Notes under the pieces: generated by a model
Told to the model about the DNA's origin: nothing
Seen by the model: only the letters and a program-made list of their open reading frames with translations
Databases searched by the model: none
Shown here: piece by piece, positions 1 through 11,017 of the stretch
How positions within the stretch are numbered: position 1 is the first letter of the stretch
Layout of the letters: each line of letters opens with the position of its first letter
Position numbers and translations under genes: made by a program
Origin: Saccharomycopsis crataegensis
Taxonomy: Eukaryota; Ascomycota; Saccharomycetes; Ascoideales; Saccharomycopsidaceae
Direction: 5' to 3'
Length of the DNA stretch: 64,000 nucleotides
NCBI RefSeq assembly: GCF_037102585.1
Contig: NW_027043830.1
Location: 992,001-1,056,000, forward strand

Positions 1-220
1 AGTTGGGACTGGGTCTATTGTCTGGGTGACGAGGGCCAGTATTGAACGTCTTATGAATTCCCAAATTAGTTTGAATGTGGGTAAGAGTGGAATGGTGTTG
101 CTTAATAATGAGCCGGTACAAAACATGTTTCTATGGGATTGAATGGTTGTTGTTCGGTAATGATTGTGGCTATTTATTTTGAAGCATAGATTAGTTGATG
201 TGTCTGCTGGACAATCTTTT

Positions 221-263
<43 letters not shown>

Positions 264-1012
264 CTTTCTTTCAGATCTCTATAACAATTATGTGTTGCTG
301 GATCTGCTTAAACGCATGGTGTGTAATAACAATTGTCGATGTCCTCATTTCTTATCGTGTTCCACCCCTATTTTCTTTTTCGCATAAAAGAGGGTGGACC
401 AACTGGAAGGTACTTTGCCGACCAAATAGGGCACCCGTGTGAGTAATGAGTGAGAACAACAGAGGTAGGTGCTCATGTAGAGTTAATATAAAATCTATGA
501 TAAGGTAATGATAACTGACTGTGAATAATAAGCATGGTGAAGACAATACTTCACCATTGATACGCGTACTTGCCACTTGGCATAATACCAAAGTTGCAAC
601 GGCCGGACCAGGCCCAGACAGCAGCAAAAGTAGCAGCCAGCCAGCACTGCGAAGGTTAAGTTCTGAAGGGCCTAACTGTACAAATACAGAGAAAACAACA
701 ACCAAGGTTAATGATCATTGGGAACAGCCTCCCTTGTAGGGAGCATCGAATAATTCATCAATGGTGCCATAACATATAATAACAGTTTATTATTTGGACT
801 CCTTCGCAGGAAAGAGTTCTCCCTGTATATCGGGAGAAATAATAATCTAGGTAGGCGGAGAATTCCAGAACAAGCTCACTGGTATTGTTTGACTGAAGCA
901 TATCCCAAGGCAGCGGTTCCAGTGGCTCTCGTTTTTTTTTTTTATTTTTTTTATTTTTTTTTTTTTTTTTCCTCGCAACACTTTTTTCCCTCTTTTCTTT
1001 TTTTTTTTTGGT
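1..1012. other. Upstream region of SCH9
   Basis: No convincing complete gene is seen. A minus-strand frame opens at an ATG at 126 and runs off the window edge (about 42 codons, beginning MFCTGSLLSN). It could be the start of a neighbouring gene, but I do not recognise it. The stretch holds a run of 41 T (223-263) and a second T-rich tract near 935-1010. Longer frames here begin only at non-ATG codons and look like chance. Confidence 0.5.
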
Positions 1013-1204
1013 ATGAGTTGGAACTGCAAAAGCTCTTGGATTGAATTTTTTTTCTCTCTTTTATATCCCCTGTTGTTGCCATCAGGACCCACCAGCTTAT
1101 CAATTCAACTTGTTCCCTCCATCACTTCCTACTATCACTATTACTACCCATCATTAACTAATTCTTCTCCCTTTCTGGCTTTATCGTGTTTGTGCTTTTG
1201 TTGA
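1013..1204 (+). promoter_or_regulatory. Upstream ORF in the SCH9 leader (63 codons)
   Basis: An ATG at 1013 opens a 63-codon frame that ends with TGA at 1202-1204, 36 nt before the SCH9 ATG at 1241. The peptide (MSWNCKSSWIEF...) is rich in Leu, Ser and Tyr and has no recognisable domain. The S. cerevisiae SCH9 mRNA is known for a long leader carrying a short ORF, so this looks like the equivalent translational control element. That it lies in the transcript is inferred from its position. Confidence 0.55.
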
Positions 1205-1240
1205 AATCCCCCTTTGTCTCCCCCCCTCTATCTAAATATA

Positions 1241-3499
1241 ATGGCACTTTCCAGTTTCTTTTCCTTCAACAAAAACTCACAAGAAGCAAACAGTGGCGAA
1301 GGCTCCAATGAGGAAAACAAGCAACCTATTGGATCTCAGCCTTCTGTCGGTGATATGAACCAGTCAATCTCCTCTCTAAACTCACGATCAGGGTTCAATT
1401 CAAAATTCCCGGTATCAGTGATATCACCGCCCTCAACCACCGCCATCACCACTTCTAATGCTTACGGTCAAACATCAATCAATGGCACTTTCTCCACCCC
1501 TGCTGCCTCGAATTTCGATACTACAATGACTTCGCCAACCACGATGATGACCAGCAATAACAACTTTGGTAATAACGTGAACCCAGATTTTTACCTCTCC
1601 TCGCAATTACATCATGCTCAGCAAAACTACCAACAACAGAACCAAGATATGTTCTATGGTGACCAACACAATAACCAACAACAGTTTGGATTTGCTCAAA
1701 AAACCCAGGCTGTGGCTCAACCAGCTCCGATTGTTCCAACAACCGCTATCAAGGTTGACACCGAAGAGCCAGATATCCCTAGAGGGGTGCTTAAAGTCAC
1801 AATTATTAGAGCCCAAGGCTTGAATGTCACTCCTACATCCAAACCATACGTTGTATGTACTTATGAAGCGGCAGAGGCAATCACTACTGCCCCAAAAGAA
1901 AATGAGAAATCCAACAACCTTATGGTTGACAATTCTCAATCTAATTTCTTTGGTACCCAACCCCAGGCAATTAGAAGAAACATCCAACGCCCAGTTTATA
2001 CTAGACAGTCCTCAAATCAGTTTATGCACACTTCATCTACGACCATTGATGCATCTAATCCAAAGTGGCAACACCAAGCCTCTTTTGATGTTATTGGCGC
2101 CAGCTCAGAGTTGGAAATTTGTGTTTATGATGGTGCGATCGATGCATTTTTGGGAAAGGTAATATTGAGACCTGACACTTTGTCAAACAGATCACATTCT
2201 GGTTGGTATAATTTGGCCTCTAATAATGAATATGACCAAGCAAGAGGTAAAATTCAAATTGAGTACAACTTCAACCCAGTTAAAAAGAGACATTACGGTC
2301 CAGATGATTTTGACATCATTAAAATGTTGGGTAAAGGTACTTTTGGTGAAGTCTTCCAAGTTCGTAAGAAGGACAACAAAAGAATTTACGCCATGAAAGT
2401 CTTGGATAAAAAATATATTGCTAGAAAAAAGGAGATTGCCCATACTTTTGGTGAGCGTAACATTTTAATTGCCGCCAAGAGTCCATTTATTGTACCATTG
2501 AAATTCACTTTCCAAACCCCAAGAGATTTATATTTCATCTTTGATTACATGGCAGGTGGGGAATTGTTTTTCCATTTGCAAAATGAGCGCAAGTTCGGCG
2601 AAGAGCGTACCAAGTTTTATATTGCTGAATTGGTTTGTGCTTTGGAACACTTGCATGACCAAGGGGTTATTTATAGAGATTTGAAGCCAGAAAATATCTT
2701 GTTAGATGCTAATGGACACATCGCATTGTGTGACTTTGGTTTGTCAAAATTGAACTTGACAAGTGAGGATACTGCTAAAACTTTTTGCGGTACCACAGAA
2801 TACTTGGCACCGGAAGTGTTATTGGATGAAAATGGATACAATAAAATGGTTGATTTCTGGTCATTGGGTGTCTTGATCTTTGAAATGTGTTGTGGCTGGT
2901 CACCATTTTATGCCGATTCTGTTCAGCAGATGTACAAGAATATTGCTTATGGTAAAGTGAGGTTCCCAAAAGAAGCATTATCGCAAGCCGGTAGATCTTT
3001 TGTTAAAGGGTTGTTAAACAGAAACCCTAACCATAGATTGGGATCAAAGGGGGATGCTAAAGAGTTGAAAGCCCATAGTTTCTTCGCCGATATTGATTGG
3101 GACTTATTGGTTCAAAAGAAGATTGCTCCACCATTCAGACCCCATGTCAGTAGCGAGTTAGATACCTCTAACTTTGATCCTGAATTTACTCAAAACGCAG
3201 GATCAGCTCTCGGTAATAAACAAAGAGTGGTCTCCACTCCTTTGAGTTCCAGTCTTCAAGCTAATTTTAACGGTTTTACTTATGTTGATCCAAGTATGAT
3301 GGACACCGAAAATAACTATGTTGGAACTTACAAGAAGAGTGTGTACAAAGGCCCAGGGTCTTTAATTCCAGGGAATCCAAACCTACCTCCAGATGAGAAT
3401 GTCATTGAAGATGATGAAGAGTTTAATGATATAATGGATGTGGATGAACCAAATATTAGATCTCCGGATGTTGACGATTATGATGTGGAATTGGTATGA
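1241..3499 (+). CDS. SCH9: AGC-family protein kinase Sch9
   Basis: This is a 752-residue serine/threonine kinase, the yeast S6K/Akt-like effector of TORC1 that links nutrients to growth, ribosome production and lifespan. The start is the ATG at 1241 (MALSSFFSFN); the frame stays open upstream only through a non-ATG codon. In order: a Ser/Asn/Gln-rich N-terminus, a C2 domain (about 175-320, from GVLKVTIIRAQGL), and the kinase domain from about 352. The kinase shows the glycine loop GKGTFGEV, catalytic YRDLKPEN near 476, CDFGLSK near 497, and a PDK1-site loop TFCGTTEY near 513. The C-terminal AGC tail has a turn motif (VVSTPLS) and a hydrophobic motif (GFTYVDPS), the segment TORC1 phosphorylates in Sch9. 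SKN7 follows on the same strand, the same neighbour pair as in S. cerevisiae. Confidence 0.96.
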   Translation: MALSSFFSFNKNSQEANSGEGSNEENKQPIGSQPSVGDMNQSISSLNSRSGFNSKFPVSVISPPSTTAITTSNAYGQTSINGTFSTPAASNFDTTMTSPTTMMTSNNNFGNNVNPDFYLSSQLHHAQQNYQQQNQDMFYGDQHNNQQQFGFAQKTQAVAQPAPIVPTTAIKVDTEEPDIPRGVLKVTIIRAQGLNVTPTSKPYVVCTYEAAEAITTAPKENEKSNNLMVDNSQSNFFGTQPQAIRRNIQRPVYTRQSSNQFMHTSSTTIDASNPKWQHQASFDVIGASSELEICVYDGAIDAFLGKVILRPDTLSNRSHSGWYNLASNNEYDQARGKIQIEYNFNPVKKRHYGPDDFDIIKMLGKGTFGEVFQVRKKDNKRIYAMKVLDKKYIARKKEIAHTFGERNILIAAKSPFIVPLKFTFQTPRDLYFIFDYMAGGELFFHLQNERKFGEERTKFYIAELVCALEHLHDQGVIYRDLKPENILLDANGHIALCDFGLSKLNLTSEDTAKTFCGTTEYLAPEVLLDENGYNKMVDFWSLGVLIFEMCCGWSPFYADSVQQMYKNIAYGKVRFPKEALSQAGRSFVKGLLNRNPNHRLGSKGDAKELKAHSFFADIDWDLLVQKKIAPPFRPHVSSELDTSNFDPEFTQNAGSALGNKQRVVSTPLSSSLQANFNGFTYVDPSMMDTENNYVGTYKKSVYKGPGSLIPGNPNLPPDENVIEDDEEFNDIMDVDEPNIRSPDVDDYDVELV

Positions 3500-4669
3500 T
3501 CTTCACATTTTTTAGGATTCGGAAAATAAAGTTTCTCTTATTCTTTTTTTTTCTTTTTCTTTTAATTTGCTTTTGTTTTTGAGTTGTTTTTTTAAAAAAA
3601 AAATCTTGCAGACTTGATTGGGATACAAATATTAGATCTCGACAGTTAGATTTTACTTCACTACAGACCTTCAGATAACCAGCTTTCTACTCCTTCTCTT
3701 AACCTCTTTATAAGACAACTTTGTCGTTTTCGTTTTCGTTCGTTCTTCCTTCTTTTTTTGTTATTATTATTGATCAACTTTCCGCTGTTGTTTGTCGTCA
3801 ACTTTGGCTTTGGATATTTTTAACACTTTGATTGTCATCATTTTCTCATAATTTATGTTTCCGTTTTTTTTTTTTTTTTTTTTTAATAGTTAAATATATC
3901 GCCACCTTTTTTTTTGATTACTTACTGAAAAAAAATATATATACATCACAATATTCTATCCTATTCCTCAGACCAGGTCTTTAGTTAAAATTGACATTTG
4001 GTGTAATTGGCAGGTTGGGGTGCTTACTCATCTGTCAAGTGAAGCATTATGTAAGCCATGGGGGCTATCCGTTAAAAAAAAAAAAAATGGAAACGTTGAA
4101 AACTATGCCGCATAACATATATATACCAATCAGCAGCCGCTTTCTTTCTTCGATAGTCGCTTTCCAAATCATCGTTTTGAGTGTTGAAGGAAAGGAAAAG
4201 AAGTGATAAAAAGGGGGTATCTGGAAAAAAAAAAAGGAAGAGAGCTCAAACCAAGAGGGAAACCGAAAGTAACCAAAGAAACCCCCATTTGCAAAGAAAA
4301 AGAAAATTCAAATTATCTAAAAGAAAAGAAAAAAAAACAAAAAAAACAATCTTGGAAGTGAGAAAAATCTGTTTTGCTTCTATTTTTCTTGTTGATTCGA
4401 TTTGGTTTTTGATAACTTGCGTGCTATTTCCATAGAAATCTCTATAGAGAGTCTTTTCAAGCGCTTGCATTAGAAGGACAGACCCATACCACAAAACATA
4501 AGGATATCTTCTCCCTTTCTCTTTTTTAGGCATTCCCTTTATATCTCTTGATATTGCCAATATTATCAAAAGAAGACACGCTGCTCAAAAGATCACGATA
4601 TTCAACAGAAATTTCAATCTTCAGCCGGCCATCTGCATAACTATAAGTATCGCTTGCTACTTGTGAAAT
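3500..4669. other. SCH9 3' region and SKN7 promoter/leader
   Basis: About 1.2 kb without a supported gene. It is T-rich after SCH9, with a T run near 3865-3884, then A-rich with TATA-like ATATATAT elements near 3935 and 4110. The last 250 bases before SKN7 are purine-rich and then lack ATG triplets that would compete with the start. Short frames here are low-complexity Lys-rich and judged non-coding. Confidence 0.5.
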
Positions 4670-6715
4670 ATGGCCAGTGTGAAGTCAGAACCTGGCCAAG
4701 ATGTGGTGAGAGCATCTAACGTTAGTAGCAGCTCATCTCATGGATCAACAGATTTTGTCAAGAAACTCTATCAAATGTTAGAACAGGATCTCTACAAGGA
4801 CGTTGTAAGGTGGACAAGAAACGGTGACAGCTTTGTGGTTTTGGATACCAGTGAATTCACCAGAGAAATTTTACCAAAACATTTTAAGCATAGTAATTTC
4901 GCAAGTTTTGTTAGACAGTTGAACAAGTATGATTTTCACAAAGTGAAGATCTCAAATGACGATAAGCAATCAAAAGACTACGTCGATGGTGCTTGGGAAT
5001 TCCAGCATCCAGATTTCAAGATGAATAATAAGGGTGCTTTGGAAAACATCAGGAGAAAAGGACCCACTCAAAAGAAACCCGCACAAGAACAGTCCCAAGA
5101 AGCCATCAGCTCGCTTACAAAGAAAGTTCAATATTTAACTGATGATTGTACCAGTTTGAGAGATGAGTTGAAAAGTATGAAATCAAAATACAATAATGTG
5201 TTAGAGTCATTAGTTCAATTTAGGACCATAAATAACCGTTATCATTCTGCCATAGAGACAATCATTAGAAGTGTTTCAAACGCTGGTATTGAAATACCCC
5301 CAGTAGATCTTCCGTCATTAAATTATGCTGGTACAGCAGCCCAGGATGAAAATACATCAAAACAGGGATCCTCACAACCGCAAGCTTTGAACCTGAATCA
5401 AGTATTAGAGATGCCACAAAATCAACAACAACAGCAAAGCTCAACGACTACTCATTCTACCACTCATTCATTAGATTCTTTAGATCGACTGGCAAATTCG
5501 CAACAGCAGCTCCAGATCTCGCAACAAGGGCCACAACAGAGACATCTGCAACAGCGAAATACAGTCTATTATGGTCCCCCTCCAAATGCCGTGCCTACTT
5601 CTAATCCCATGGTTATGCCAGTTCAAGATTTGCCGCCACCATTCCAAGGCTCTTTCAACGTTTTGCTTGTTGAAGATGATATGGTTTGTATTCAATTATG
5701 CCGGAAATTCTTGCTTAAGTATGGATGTACTGTGGAAATTGTAACTGATGGCTTGTCGGCAATTTCTGTGGTCAATAAAGGGAAATATGATTTGGTATTA
5801 ATGGATATTGTCATGCCAAATTTAGATGGTGCTAGCGCCACCTCGGTAATCAGAAACTTTGATAGTACGACACCAATTATTGCCATGACTGGTAAAATCA
5901 ATGATGAGGACTTGATGGCTTATTTGAGACATGGTATGAGTGACATTTTAGCTAAACCTTTCACCAAGGAGGATTTATATCAGATATTGGAAAAGCATTT
6001 AAAGCAGCGAACTCCTGTGGCCCAGCAGCAACAACAGCAGCAGCAATCACCAAACCAACCATCAATACAACCTCCTGTGCAACCGACTCAGCAACCTGTA
6101 TCCCAGCAACAGCAAGCCATGAATAACCAAAGTCCTGGTGAAAAAAATCCTGAGATAATGGTAAATCAAATACAAGAACAACGATATCACCAACCACCAG
6201 TACAACAACAACAGCCGATACAGCCACCAGTACTGCAGCCGATACAACAAGTACAACCACCGCCAATACATAAAACTCGGAAATTATCGCCAATGGCACA
6301 CGATATGACTCAATTGAGTCAGTTGACACCCCCTGGAGTTCACTCGAATGGCCTACAACCTTCCATTACAGGTCAACAATCACAGCCATCCCAACCCCAT
6401 CAGCAGTCGCTTACCCCTCAAACACCCCATATAATTCACACTCCTCCGCAAGTTCCACCTCAAGCGCTTGGAGTATCAGTTGGTCAGGTTGGCACACGTC
6501 CAATCTCTCAGCAATCAATTCCTGTGCCTTTGACTGGTACCGAATTGATACAACAACAAGATCAGAATTTGATGACTGCAAGTCCCGGAGGTGTTAATGA
6601 ATTGGGTCAAATATTGCCGACTCCGCCAGACGTCCCAGGATCAAATTCTCTCAGTTTGGGTTCTTTGGGAGAGATAATTGAGCATCCTGTTCTTAAGAAA
6701 CCAAGATTAACGTGA
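4670..6715 (+). CDS. SKN7: Response regulator / HSF-type transcription factor Skn7
   Basis: This is a 681-residue nuclear transcription factor for oxidative- and cell-wall-stress responses, and the output of the Sln1-Ypd1 phosphorelay. Visible parts in order: an HSF-type DNA-binding domain (about 20-110, with FASFVRQLNKYDFHKV), a coiled coil (about 145-190), and a receiver domain (about 328-445). The receiver has the acidic pair in LLVEDD, phospho-acceptor Asp near 379 in VLMDIVMP, and the conserved Lys in AKPF. A long Gln/Pro-rich C-terminus follows, probably an activation or disordered region. Its in-frame CTG codons fall in the Gln-rich variable parts, not in the two folded domains. It lies directly downstream of SCH9, as in S. 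cerevisiae. Confidence 0.96.
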   Translation: MASVKSEPGQDVVRASNVSSSSSHGSTDFVKKLYQMLEQDLYKDVVRWTRNGDSFVVLDTSEFTREILPKHFKHSNFASFVRQLNKYDFHKVKISNDDKQSKDYVDGAWEFQHPDFKMNNKGALENIRRKGPTQKKPAQEQSQEAISSLTKKVQYLTDDCTSLRDELKSMKSKYNNVLESLVQFRTINNRYHSAIETIIRSVSNAGIEIPPVDLPSLNYAGTAAQDENTSKQGSSQPQALNLNQVLEMPQNQQQQQSSTTTHSTTHSLDSLDRLANSQQQLQISQQGPQQRHLQQRNTVYYGPPPNAVPTSNPMVMPVQDLPPPFQGSFNVLLVEDDMVCIQLCRKFLLKYGCTVEIVTDGLSAISVVNKGKYDLVLMDIVMPNLDGASATSVIRNFDSTTPIIAMTGKINDEDLMAYLRHGMSDILAKPFTKEDLYQILEKHLKQRTPVAQQQQQQQQSPNQPSIQPPVQPTQQPVSQQQQAMNNQSPGEKNPEIMVNQIQEQRYHQPPVQQQQPIQPPVLQPIQQVQPPPIHKTRKLSPMAHDMTQLSQLTPPGVHSNGLQPSITGQQSQPSQPHQQSLTPQTPHIIHTPPQVPPQALGVSVGQVGTRPISQQSIPVPLTGTELIQQQDQNLMTASPGGVNELGQILPTPPDVPGSNSLSLGSLGEIIEHPVLKKPRLT

Positions 6716-6990
6716 ATTGAAAAGAAAGGAATGAAAAAAGGCTTTTTTTTTTATGAGAGTTCATGTGTGTTATGATTATTAATAGGGTGTAAGGCTTGCT
6801 GTTTGTTTGGTCAATTGTGTGTTTTTCATTTGGTGTTTCCTTTCTTTCTTTTTTTTTTTCCCCTTCATTTCTTCAAAAACTATATTATTACTATTATTTT
6901 GTTATGTCCGCAAGTATTGCTTTTTTCTTTTAATTTCCATGTTTGAGTAGCTAAAAGTTCCAAAATTGAATGAGATCGATCTTTCCTTAT

Positions 6991-7051
<61 letters not shown>

Positions 7052-7255
7052 CTTTTATTTCTTTCATTACATTTATGAGTCCTTATTATTGCAATCTATC
7101 AAGCTTGTTTATATACAGTACGTGAGAGTTCTAGGAATATTTTTATATAGACCAACAATGAATCAATATCAGTAGAAAATGAAAATGTTTTGAACATAAA
7201 ATGGTAAAATTCGAATTGGATTAAGAGCCTGGGCAACACGATATTTTAGTATCTA
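6716..7255. other. Intergenic region between SKN7 and the OPA3-like gene (3' ends face each other)
   Basis: This stretch holds two facing 3' ends. It includes an uninterrupted run of 58 T (6994-7051), the longest homopolymer in the window. No gene is seen; the 69-codon frame over the T run is poly-Phe and an artefact of the run. Confidence 0.6.
6994..7051. repeat. Homopolymer of 58 T
   Basis: A single uninterrupted T run lies between the convergent 3' ends of SKN7 and the OPA3-like gene. Its length is likely variable between strains and error-prone in sequencing. Confidence 0.85.
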
Positions 7256-7990
7256 CTATTTTTTGATGTCTTTATACTTTTTCTCCAAGGTTTCAATTTC
7301 ATTAATTAATGAGTTTTTCTGTTTTATTTTTATGGATTTCGGGGTATCTTCTTCTTCTTTTGACGTCACTGTTTTCAAAACCTTAGGTCTCAATTCTTTA
7401 GGGGCCATATAATCGTCCAACTTGACTCCCAAATCGTTCATTTTGCGCTTGATGTATTCGATTTCGTCTTGTAACACCTTGATGTCATCCTCGATCATTT
7501 CGGTACGTTCATTTTGCTTTTTCCTGGTCTTGTACGCTTCGTACAATATGATACTCCCAGCCACTCCAAAGACAAACGATTCGGCAAGGAACGTTGCCCC
7601 GTCTTCAATGGCCTTACGGTCATTCAATGGTCGCACTTTGGTTTCTGTTTGACCAAGAAGCGACATTCGAAGCTTGATATCCCAGGTATGAAGCTTTTGG
7701 GCAATGAAAATGCACGATTTCCGGAACCTTGGATGTTGCATTACTTGAGATTTTATCGTTAGCTATTGGAAAAACCCAAGGTGTTAGTTTTTGCCGAGAG
7801 ATGCCAGTAAGAGAACTCCAGATAAAGATATATCGATATCCTGGAATATATATATATATATATATATAGAAAATGGGTAGCCCAAAAGCATTGCATTGCT
7901 TCCTAAGAAATTAATAAAAAGACTTACCGAGATAGGTTTGGCCATTTGTCTCATGGCAACCGCCACCAATTTTCCAGCAATCCCACTCAT
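7256..7990 (-). CDS. OPA3-like mitochondrial protein, one intron
   Basis: Spliced gene of 189 residues: exon 1 at 7990-7928 (21 codons, MSGIAGKLVAVAM...AKPIS) and exon 2 at 7762-7256. The intron 7927-7763 (165 nt) has donor GTAAGT, branch ACTAAC and acceptor AATAG. The joined product reads AKPIS-LTIKSQVMQHPRFR, the usual N-terminal pattern of the OPA3 family (cf. KPI...IK...HERFR in animal OPA3). It is followed by a segment rich in small and hydrophobic residues (about 85-100, FVFGVAGSIILYEAYK) and a C-terminal coiled coil. OPA3 proteins are mitochondrial membrane proteins affecting mitochondrial morphology; their exact activity is unsettled. The second exon alone also begins in-frame with ATG, so splicing is needed to see the true N-terminus. 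A GTCACGTG site lies upstream. Confidence 0.85.
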
Positions 7991-8776
7991 ATCCAGGGGG
8001 AATGAATTATTGTAATATATGGATTGGATAAGTCAATGACAAAAACACTAAACAAACAAAAACCAAAATAAACCGAATAGGATATAGTTTGATATCAGGA
8101 TAGTTATCAGTGAATGAATGATGTGGCTAAGAAGAGAAACTAAGCCCAAGTGATATAGTGAATATATTTCCTGATTTAATAATTCTGGGAACACACACAG
8201 CTACAAAAATAATAAAGCTGAAATTGATCTCATTTCCCTCTAATATAATTTTAGTCACGTGGGTAATACCGACCGTATTTGACACTGTCATTCCCGAGCC
8301 GGCCTTCAACCCAACTACGGGTAATTGCCACCCTTTATTGTGTTGTATTCATCAACCTTAATTTATTATCATTATTATATTGATTGATGTATAATTACTT
8401 CTATGTGGGCTGTTTAGTTGTTCGTGGTTGCCATTTGTATGCAAAATATTTCACCTCCTCAGGGATATTAAAGGGAAGGCATATATCCCTTACCCTACCG
8501 CTGAATCTATACTCATTCCCCAGGCTATAACATAATAACCCAAGATCTCTTTCAACCCAATTACTCATAATTTTATACAACCTATATCATGAAACAAAAG
8601 GAAACTATCATATCCACTATCTGTTGTTAATGGCACTATTCTGTATGACGCAAAATATTCTTTATGATTGCCTTGTGGAATACTGTACATTAATATTCTA
8701 CCAAAACCGTAAGCATACAATAGCACTTGCGTTCAAATCCATATAATGAAAGCCTCAAACGTAGAGGTTTCCCTCT
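7991..8776. other. OPA3-like promoter and YPI1 3' region
   Basis: Apart from the E-box, this stretch shows no gene. Frames of 60-67 codons exist on both strands but overlap each other and lack recognisable features. Confidence 0.5.
8254..8261. promoter_or_regulatory. GTCACGTG (Cbf1-type E-box) upstream of the OPA3-like gene
   Basis: The octamer GTCACGTG lies about 265 bp before the OPA3-like ATG. Cbf1 binds RTCACRTG in yeasts. The same octamer appears in reverse before ATP17. Confidence 0.4.
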
Positions 8777-9325
8777 TTAATCCTCTCCATCTTCGCGCTT
8801 CAATGGTCTATATTTGGGCTGTATTTCGTAAGCATTTGGCTTAGGAAGCTGGGTTTTATCCTTTATTTTCTTCTTTCCCCTTCTTTTTTGATGGTGATCA
8901 TGGTGATTACAATGATCATGATGGTTTCTAGCACTTTTCCGGGCCATAGCATCATCATCATCTTCTTCTTCTTCTTCGCTGCTGCTGCTGCCGCTACTAC
9001 TGCTGCTGCTGTCACTCTCGCCACCAGATGAGTCGGTTTCTTCTTCAAAATCCCCACTGTTTGGAGTGAATATACAGCAAATTTTTGATTTTTTTTTGTT
9101 CATGAACTCATTGTCAACAGTATCTTCGGCCCACGTTACGCGTCGGTCATTTTGGTGGGCGTTGGATTGCGGAGGGTGAAGTATTCCATCATGATGTGTT
9201 GCTGTAGATGATGATGGTTGCTGCTGCTGTTGGCCTTCACTGGTTGCTGTCAATCGAAGGGTGTTGGCGGTGACCGTGATTGTTCTTGAGCCAGAGGTCC
9301 CAATGTTTGCGTCTTCCGGTCTCAT
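8777..9325 (-). CDS. YPI1: Protein phosphatase 1 regulator Ypi1 (inhibitor-3 family)
   Basis: A 182-residue, largely disordered regulator of type-1 protein phosphatase Glc7, acting mainly in the nucleus in yeast. The family core is clear at about residues 60-87: [26 protein letters not shown]. It contains the PP1-docking RVxW/F motif (RVTW) and the characteristic K-K-x-S-K-x-C-C segment. Downstream are a Ser/Glu/Asp-rich acidic stretch (about 95-125), a His/Asp cluster ([12 protein letters not shown]) and a basic patch (KRRGKKK). The ATG at 9325 is the only reasonable start. It is divergent from the first GPx-like gene across 1.7 kb. Confidence 0.92.
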   Translation of the reverse strand: MRPEDANIGTSGSRTITVTANTLRLTATSEGQQQQQPSSSTATHHDGILHPPQSNAHQNDRRVTWAEDTVDNEFMNKKKSKICCIFTPNSGDFEEETDSSGGESDSSSSSSGSSSSEEEEEDDDDAMARKSARNHHDHCNHHDHHQKRRGKKKIKDKTQLPKPNAYEIQPKYRPLKREDGED

Positions 9326-9833
9326 TGGGGATATACGATGTGGGATATGTCATTTCATACTAAATTGTGTAAGAGAATCGGGAGTTTTTTTCTTTATGGG
9401 GTTTAAAAAATAGAAAAAAAATGGTGCCGCTCCTTACATAAGAAACGTTGTATGATTAGTCAACGTGGTCAGTTGATATCAAAAATTAACCATGACGGTA
9501 CATTATTATTTTGTGTGGCCCCAGTAGCTCATAACTGCAATGAATATATATATATATATATACTATCTAATAATCTTCTCCTTGATTATTTGCGACAATT
9601 AAGTGGCCAAAACAGATAGCCAGTAATAAAAAAAAAAAAAGAATAATGTAGACGAGTATCAGATGTAGATCAGGGTGACACATAAATATTTGATAGTTCC
9701 AAACTAATATTTCTTAGTCAAACAGATTGGCATGTTTTCAGGGGAAGCGTCAGCGATGTACAACTATAACGATGAATGCCCACTTGAGAAGAGCAGACAC
9801 AAAATCTTGAGGGGTTTTTTGAAACAAAAATAT

Positions 9834-9881
<48 letters not shown>

Positions 9882-11017
9882 AATAGTTTTACCAACCAAG
9901 GTAAGACATGGTGTTTGTGATGAGATAGTATTGATGGCTGTCCCTCTTATCAGTCATAGTTGATAATAGTCATCAGTGCCATGAGTCTCCTCGAGGCACA
10001 TAGCAGTATTGCGAAAAAATATTCGATATTCATGGGCTCTATAATTTACGTCGGGGGTCTAACCCAGCTGTTACTTACTTACCTGTCTTTGGTCGAAGAA
10101 AAAAAAAATCAGCTTATCAAATGATACTTTTTTGGCTCTAGTGTAGATTAGTTTTGGCTAATATGAGTTATTGGGGAGTACTCTGGGATACTATTGCTTA
10201 TGTGCTTAGTGTCGGTTTAGCAATTGCATTGTGCTAACTGTTTTAGAATAATAGTGGGAAAACGTATTGGTTTTAAGGGGAAACGTTTCTCTGTTTAACA
10301 ATAGATCTGCTGATGGCAGGAGGCCTGTTTCCAGGCTTGTTTTTTTTTGTTTTTGGGTGTTACAGTTTTTATTGCTGATGCTGATGAGTATCATATATAG
10401 TACAACAGATATTCTTATTTTCGCCACTGTTGTGTGTTGTTATGTTGTTGTTGTTGTTGGAGTAATAATGTACCGCAGAAGCATAACCGTAATTCTGAGC
10501 TTAACAAAAGTAGCGGCGGCAACTCACTGCACCTTTTTTCATGCAATTTTTCCGCCAATCTTTTAGCCTCTTTCAGCTCTTTACTATAAGAGCCTTTTCC
10601 TGTCCTTCATCTTTTGGATAAGCCAGCTATCTCATATATGCTTGCAACTTACACCATTTCCATACATCTTTCATTACAACAACCACAAAAACAGGAAATA
10701 TATTTCGTTCCTTTAAGAAAAACCTGAAGCAATATACAAAACACGCCCTCCTTCCTGTGTGTGTGCCTACGAGTGTCCCTCCTTTGAAAAAAAAAAAAAC
10801 AAAAAAAAATCAAATTTAAATAAATACAAGAAACTGAGATCAGAGATAAAAAAAATAATACAAAAAAAAAATATTACTCTCCTCGACGAAATATATCTAA
10901 ATATCGCATAGTTTCAATTTTAAACTCTTTCTACTTCATCGTTTAGACTTTCCTCTATCTCCAATTGCAAACCGCGGACCATTCTGCATTCTCACATCCT
11001 CAATAAAAAAAAAAATC
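9326..11017. other. Divergent intergenic region, YPI1 / GPx-like gene 1
   Basis: About 1.7 kb with no supported gene. It holds alternating TA tracts at 9545-9561 and about 9838-9878. An A-rich, ATG-poor leader (10780-11015) precedes the GPx-like gene. Frames of 62-99 codons overlap microsatellites or lack an ATG. The unusual length suggests a heavily regulated promoter for the GPx-like gene. Confidence 0.5.

Noticed and set aside
352-705. 117-codon minus-strand frame near the window start
   Set aside because: It opens at a TTG, has no ATG in a sensible place, and shows no conserved features.
7422-7762. Plus-strand frames of 76 and 82 codons
   Set aside because: They lie antisense to the OPA3-like exon and carry no features of their own.
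10267-10566. 99-codon plus-strand frame upstream of the first GPx-like gene
   Set aside because: It starts at TTG, is hydrophobic by chance composition, and overlaps a minus-strand frame of similar length.
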